Assembly (NCBI GenBank): GCA_945637225.1
Contig: CALZDE010000069.1
Coordinates: 1 to 9,342, forward strand
DNA: 9,342 nt
Source of the DNA: an uncultured Selenomonadaceae bacterium
GTDB lineage: Bacteria > Bacillota > Negativicutes > Selenomonadales > Selenomonadaceae
Direction: 5' to 3'
This document shows positions 6,880 to 9,342 of the stretch, piece by piece. The notes under the pieces are model-generated. The model was given only the letters and a program-made list of their open reading frames with translations. It was not told where the DNA came from and made no database searches. The position numbers and the translations under genes were made by a program. The stretch's first letter is position 1. Every line of letters begins with the position of its first letter.

Positions 6880-7592
6880 AAGCAGACAATCGTTTAATAG
6901 TAGCCCTTGACTTCCATACCTTAGAAGATGTAAAGGGATTGGTTGAGACCTTAGAGGACAGTGTATCCTACTATAAGGTAGGCATGGAGCTGTTTTACAG
7001 TGCAGGTCCTGGCGTAATCTCTTATCTTAAAGAAAAAAATAAAAATATATTCTTAGATTTAAAGCTTCACGATATTCCAAACACCGTAGGTCAGGGGCTT
7101 TGTTCCCTGATGGGTTTGGGAGCGGACATTGTCAATGTACATGCTTCAGGTGGCTTTACCATGATGAAAACTGCAGCAGAAAAGCTTCATGAAGCGGCAG
7201 AAAAGCAGGGCGTGGCATGTCCTAAGATTATCGCTGTTACAATTCTCACCAGTATCAATGAGGAGGATTGGCAGGGCTTAGGTATGCAGTGCTCTATCCG
7301 TGAGCAGGTAGTGAGACTGGCAAAATTAGCAAAGAAGGCTGGTCTTGATGGTGTAGTAGCCTCCCCACAGGAAGCAGCAGCCATCAGGGAAGCATGCGGT
7401 GAGGATTTCATGATCGTTACTCCAGGTGTGCGCCCAGCAGGTGCCGCTATTAACGACCAGAGCCGTATCGCAACTCCAGCTGCCGCATTGCAGAACGGTG
7501 CAAGCCATTTGGTAGTAGGCCGCCCAATCAGAGCAGCTGAAAATCCAAAGGCCGCAGCTGAAGCTATTATCGCTGAAATCGCTAACGTATGA
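6876..7592 (+). CDS. pyrF: Orotidine 5'-phosphate decarboxylase
   Basis: It decarboxylates OMP to UMP, the last step of the pathway, without a cofactor. The 238-residue product is a normal-sized group I bacterial OMP decarboxylase. The N-terminal strand has D11 in IVALDF; K34 lies in YYKVGMELF. The catalytic signature DLKLHDIPNT (61-70) supplies the D61-K63-D66 charged network. Phosphate-binding elements TPGVRP (182-187) and VVGRPI (213-218) close the barrel. The ATGA overlap with carB implies translational coupling. pyrE follows after 18 bases. An A/T-rich run around 7030-7055 stands out from the otherwise balanced composition, but the frame stays open through it. In many Firmicutes pyrK and pyrD precede this gene; here they do not. 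Confidence 0.97.
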   Translation: MKADNRLIVALDFHTLEDVKGLVETLEDSVSYYKVGMELFYSAGPGVISYLKEKNKNIFLDLKLHDIPNTVGQGLCSLMGLGADIVNVHASGGFTMMKTAAEKLHEAAEKQGVACPKIIAVTILTSINEEDWQGLGMQCSIREQVVRLAKLAKKAGLDGVVASPQEAAAIREACGEDFMIVTPGVRPAGAAINDQSRIATPAAALQNGASHLVVGRPIRAAENPKAAAEAIIAEIANV

Positions 7593-7610
7593 TATAAAGG
7601 AGCAAAGAAA

Positions 7611-8195
7611 ATGAGTGCTTTAACTGAAAAGGAAGTAGAAGATCTCCTGATTGAAACCAGTGCTATTATGGAAGGTCACTTCCTGCTGACCAGCGGTCTG
7701 CATAGCCCACGTTATGTAGAAAAGTTCAATGTACTGCAGAAGCCTGTTTACACTGAGAAGCTGTGCAAGGCTATGGCAGAGAAGTTCAAGGATGCCAATA
7801 TCGAAACTGTTGTTGGCCCTGTAACTGGCGGTATTCTCTTAGCACATGAGACAGGCAAGGCTCTTGGTACCCGTGCAATCTTCACCGAGCGTGAGAACGG
7901 CAAGATGACCTTCCGTCGTGGCTTCAAGCTTCATGAGGGCGAGCGTGTTCTCATTGTTGAGGATATTGTTACTACTGGCGGTTCTATCCGCGAGGTTATT
8001 GATGTAGTTAAGGAAAACGGCGGTATTCCTGTAGCTGTAAGCATGCTGGTAGACAGAAGCGGCGGCAAGGCAACCTTCGGCGATGTTCCTGCAACTGCAC
8101 TGCTTCATATGGATGTACAGACCTATAAGCCTGAGGAATGCCCTTTGTGCAAGGCTGGCGTTCCAATGACTAAGCGTGGCCGTACTGGTAAATAA
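7611..8195 (+). CDS. pyrE: Orotate phosphoribosyltransferase
   Basis: It joins orotate to PRPP to form OMP, the substrate of the PyrF encoded just upstream. The product has 194 residues. The PRPP-binding signature VLIVEDIVTTGGS is at 113-125, with the adjacent acidic pair E117-D118. TSGLHSPRYV (27-36) is the N-terminal hood motif, VVGPVTGGILLA (67-78) follows, and TERENGKMTFRRGF (92-105) is the flexible catalytic loop region. The C-terminal EECPLCKAGVPMTKRGR belongs to a longer-tailed OPRT subgroup seen in Firmicutes and does not mark a fusion. A good AAAGGAG site (7596-7602) lies 8 bases before the ATG. It is the last gene of the operon, with a terminator 18 bases after the stop. Other phosphoribosyltransferases such as PyrR or Apt are excluded by the hood and loop motifs. 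Confidence 0.96.
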   Translation: MSALTEKEVEDLLIETSAIMEGHFLLTSGLHSPRYVEKFNVLQKPVYTEKLCKAMAEKFKDANIETVVGPVTGGILLAHETGKALGTRAIFTERENGKMTFRRGFKLHEGERVLIVEDIVTTGGSIREVIDVVKENGGIPVAVSMLVDRSGGKATFGDVPATALLHMDVQTYKPEECPLCKAGVPMTKRGRTGK

Positions 8196-8213
8196 TTAAC
8201 GTAAATATTCATC

Positions 8214-8245
8214 AAAGACTGTCCTTTCGGGGGCGGTCTTTTTTT
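8214..8245 (+). terminator. Intrinsic terminator ending the pyr operon
   Basis: AAAGACTGTCC (8214-8224) pairs in full, with two G-U pairs, with GGGCGGTCTTT (8231-8241) around a TTTCGG loop. Seven Ts at 8239-8245 complete it. It separates pyrE from cheV and shows that cheV is not simply part of the pyr transcript. Confidence 0.93.
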
Positions 8246-8274
8246 AGAAAAAATTTATTATTTACAATTGATTC

Positions 8275-8303
8275 TTGACGTTAGTTATTAAAAAGAGTAT
8301 AAT
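8275..8303 (+). promoter_or_regulatory. Near-consensus sigma-70 promoter of cheV
   Basis: TTGACG (8275-8280), an exact 17-base spacer, and a perfect TATAAT (8298-8303) predict transcription from about 8310, which leaves a leader of about 65 bases before cheV. This looks like the housekeeping sigma factor and not the flagellar sigma-28 often used for chemotaxis genes. I saw no further structure in the leader between 8310 and the ribosome binding site. Confidence 0.85.
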
Positions 8304-8374
8304 TATACTAGATGTATTGTACGGAAAATAATAACTGTAAATAGATATAGCAGTTTGGTCAGGGGGAGTTTTTA

Positions 8375-9289
8375 ATGGCTTTGCAGGATAGTAGAAAAGA
8401 TATAGCAAACGTGAGTACCAATGAATTTGATGTAATAGAGTTTGTTATTGGTAATGTGCATTACGGTATCAATGTAGCAAAGGTAGTAGAGGTTATTAAT
8501 CGTTCTGATGTGGTAGCGGTACCACATGCCCATCCTTATGTTGATGGTATTTTTACCCTGCGAGGCAAGACAATCCCTTTGATTAATTTGCCACGCTGTC
8601 TTGGAGTACAGACAGCTTCTGCTCCTAGAAATGTCATAGTAAGTAAGCTTAACAATTATGATTTTGGTTTTTTGGTAAATTCCGTAGACAGAATACATCA
8701 CGTATCATGGCGAAACATGGAGCCTGCTCCTGAGGCTGGCACAACCTCCCGTGTAGTAGGTGTAGTAAAAATGCCTGACCGAATTGTACTGCTGGTGGAT
8801 TTTGAAGCAATTGTAGCAGAAATTATTCCAGAGATTAATGATAGAATGAATAAAATTGACGAAGCACCAGAGGAAATTGTCAAGAAGCGTAAGGATGTCC
8901 ATCTTATCTGTGCAGAGGATTCACCACTTCTTCGCACCATGCTGGTGGCAACTCTCCGCAAGGCTGGTTATGATAGAGTACGTGCCTTCATCAACGGTCA
9001 GGACGCATGGAATTACCTGCGTGGCATAGTTGAAAAGGAAGGTACTATTCAGGGGCATGTTCACTTTATTATTTCTGATATAGAAATGCCTAAGATGGAC
9101 GGTCATCACCTTCTGAAGCTGGTACGGACAGACCCACGTTTTGGCAATATTCCATTTGTTCTTTTCTCATCACTTATTTCCGAGGAGCTTTATCGTCAGG
9201 GTGAGAGATTAGGTGCTAACGGTCATATTACAAAGCCAGAAATTAATAATCTTATCAAGCTTGTAGATGCTTTGATTTTTGATGTTTAA
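8375..9289 (+). CDS. cheV: CheV-type chemotaxis coupling protein (CheW domain plus receiver)
   Basis: CheV proteins link chemoreceptors to the CheA kinase through a CheW-like domain, and a phosphorylatable receiver tunes adaptation. The 304 residues match Bacillus CheV in size. Residues about 16-155 are CheW-like (FDVIEFVIGNVHYGINVAKVVEV; DGIFTLRGKTIPLINL; VVGVVKMPDRIVLLVDFEAI). Residues about 175-303 are a receiver with acidic pocket E181/D182, predicted phospho-acceptor D235 in ISDIEMPKMDG, switch residue S265 in VLFSS, and K287 in ITKPE, so it should be phosphorylatable. It has no signal peptide or membrane segment. AGGGGGAG (8361-8368) lies 6 bases before the ATG. It has its own promoter and terminator and no other chemotaxis gene beside it. 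Whether the host has several CheV paralogues cannot be told from here. Confidence 0.93.
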   Translation: MALQDSRKDIANVSTNEFDVIEFVIGNVHYGINVAKVVEVINRSDVVAVPHAHPYVDGIFTLRGKTIPLINLPRCLGVQTASAPRNVIVSKLNNYDFGFLVNSVDRIHHVSWRNMEPAPEAGTTSRVVGVVKMPDRIVLLVDFEAIVAEIIPEINDRMNKIDEAPEEIVKKRKDVHLICAEDSPLLRTMLVATLRKAGYDRVRAFINGQDAWNYLRGIVEKEGTIQGHVHFIISDIEMPKMDGHHLLKLVRTDPRFGNIPFVLFSSLISEELYRQGERLGANGHITKPEINNLIKLVDALIFDV

Positions 9290-9306
9290 TAGTCTTAAAA
9301 TAAATG

Positions 9307-9336
9307 TATCCTGTCAATTTCGGCAGGATATTTTTT
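9307..9336 (+). terminator. Intrinsic terminator after cheV
   Basis: TATCCTGTC (9307-9315) pairs with GGCAGGATA (9322-9330), with one G-U pair, around the loop AATTTC. Six Ts (9331-9336) follow. It begins 17 bases after the cheV stop, making cheV a single-gene transcription unit. Confidence 0.92.
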
Positions 9337-9342
9337 ATACTA

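Noticed and set aside
7026..7060. A-rich run in pyrF as a possible frameshift or slippage site
   Set aside because: The frame continues into the conserved DLKLHDIPNT motif with normal family spacing, so there is no sign of disruption or programmed slippage.

Overview
This window is almost entirely a pyrimidine biosynthesis operon of a low-to-mid GC Firmicute-type bacterium. All six genes lie on the + strand in the order pyrB-pyrC-carA-carB-pyrF-pyrE, preceded by a PyrR-type attenuator and followed by a separately transcribed chemotaxis gene of the CheV type. Strong AGGAGG-like ribosome binding sites, sigma-70-type promoters, many TTG/GTG starts and a canonical PyrR RNA-binding loop all fit Firmicutes. 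The gene order and the solitary cheV would suit a motile member of the Negativicutes (Selenomonas/Megamonas-like), but that placement is inference from general knowledge and no marker gene here proves it.

Layout: 1-92 holds a small hairpin of unknown origin (perhaps the tail of an upstream gene or of a mobile element). 93-121 is a promoter. About 128-292 is a leader carrying a PyrR anti-antiterminator, a competing antiterminator and an intrinsic terminator. 293-8195 is the six-gene operon, with genes overlapping or separated by 22 bp or less. 8214-8245 is a strong intrinsic terminator. 8275-8303 is a near-consensus promoter driving cheV (8375-9289), which has its own terminator at 9307-9336. 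Both long non-coding stretches (the leader, and 8196-8374) are explained by these signals.

How it works together: carA and carB make carbamoyl phosphate from glutamine, bicarbonate and ATP. pyrB condenses it with aspartate, and pyrC closes the ring to dihydroorotate. After oxidation to orotate by an enzyme not encoded here, pyrE adds ribose phosphate from PRPP and pyrF decarboxylates OMP to UMP. UMP-bound PyrR is expected to bind the leader and promote termination before pyrB, closing the feedback loop. The clear gap is dihydroorotate dehydrogenase: pyrD/pyrK, often placed between carB and pyrF in Firmicutes, are absent and carB overlaps pyrF by 4 bp.

I found no previously undescribed system. 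The points most worth a second look are the leader architecture (including a 22-codon ORF running through the terminator), the run of four non-ATG starts at the front of the operon, and the missing pyrDK.
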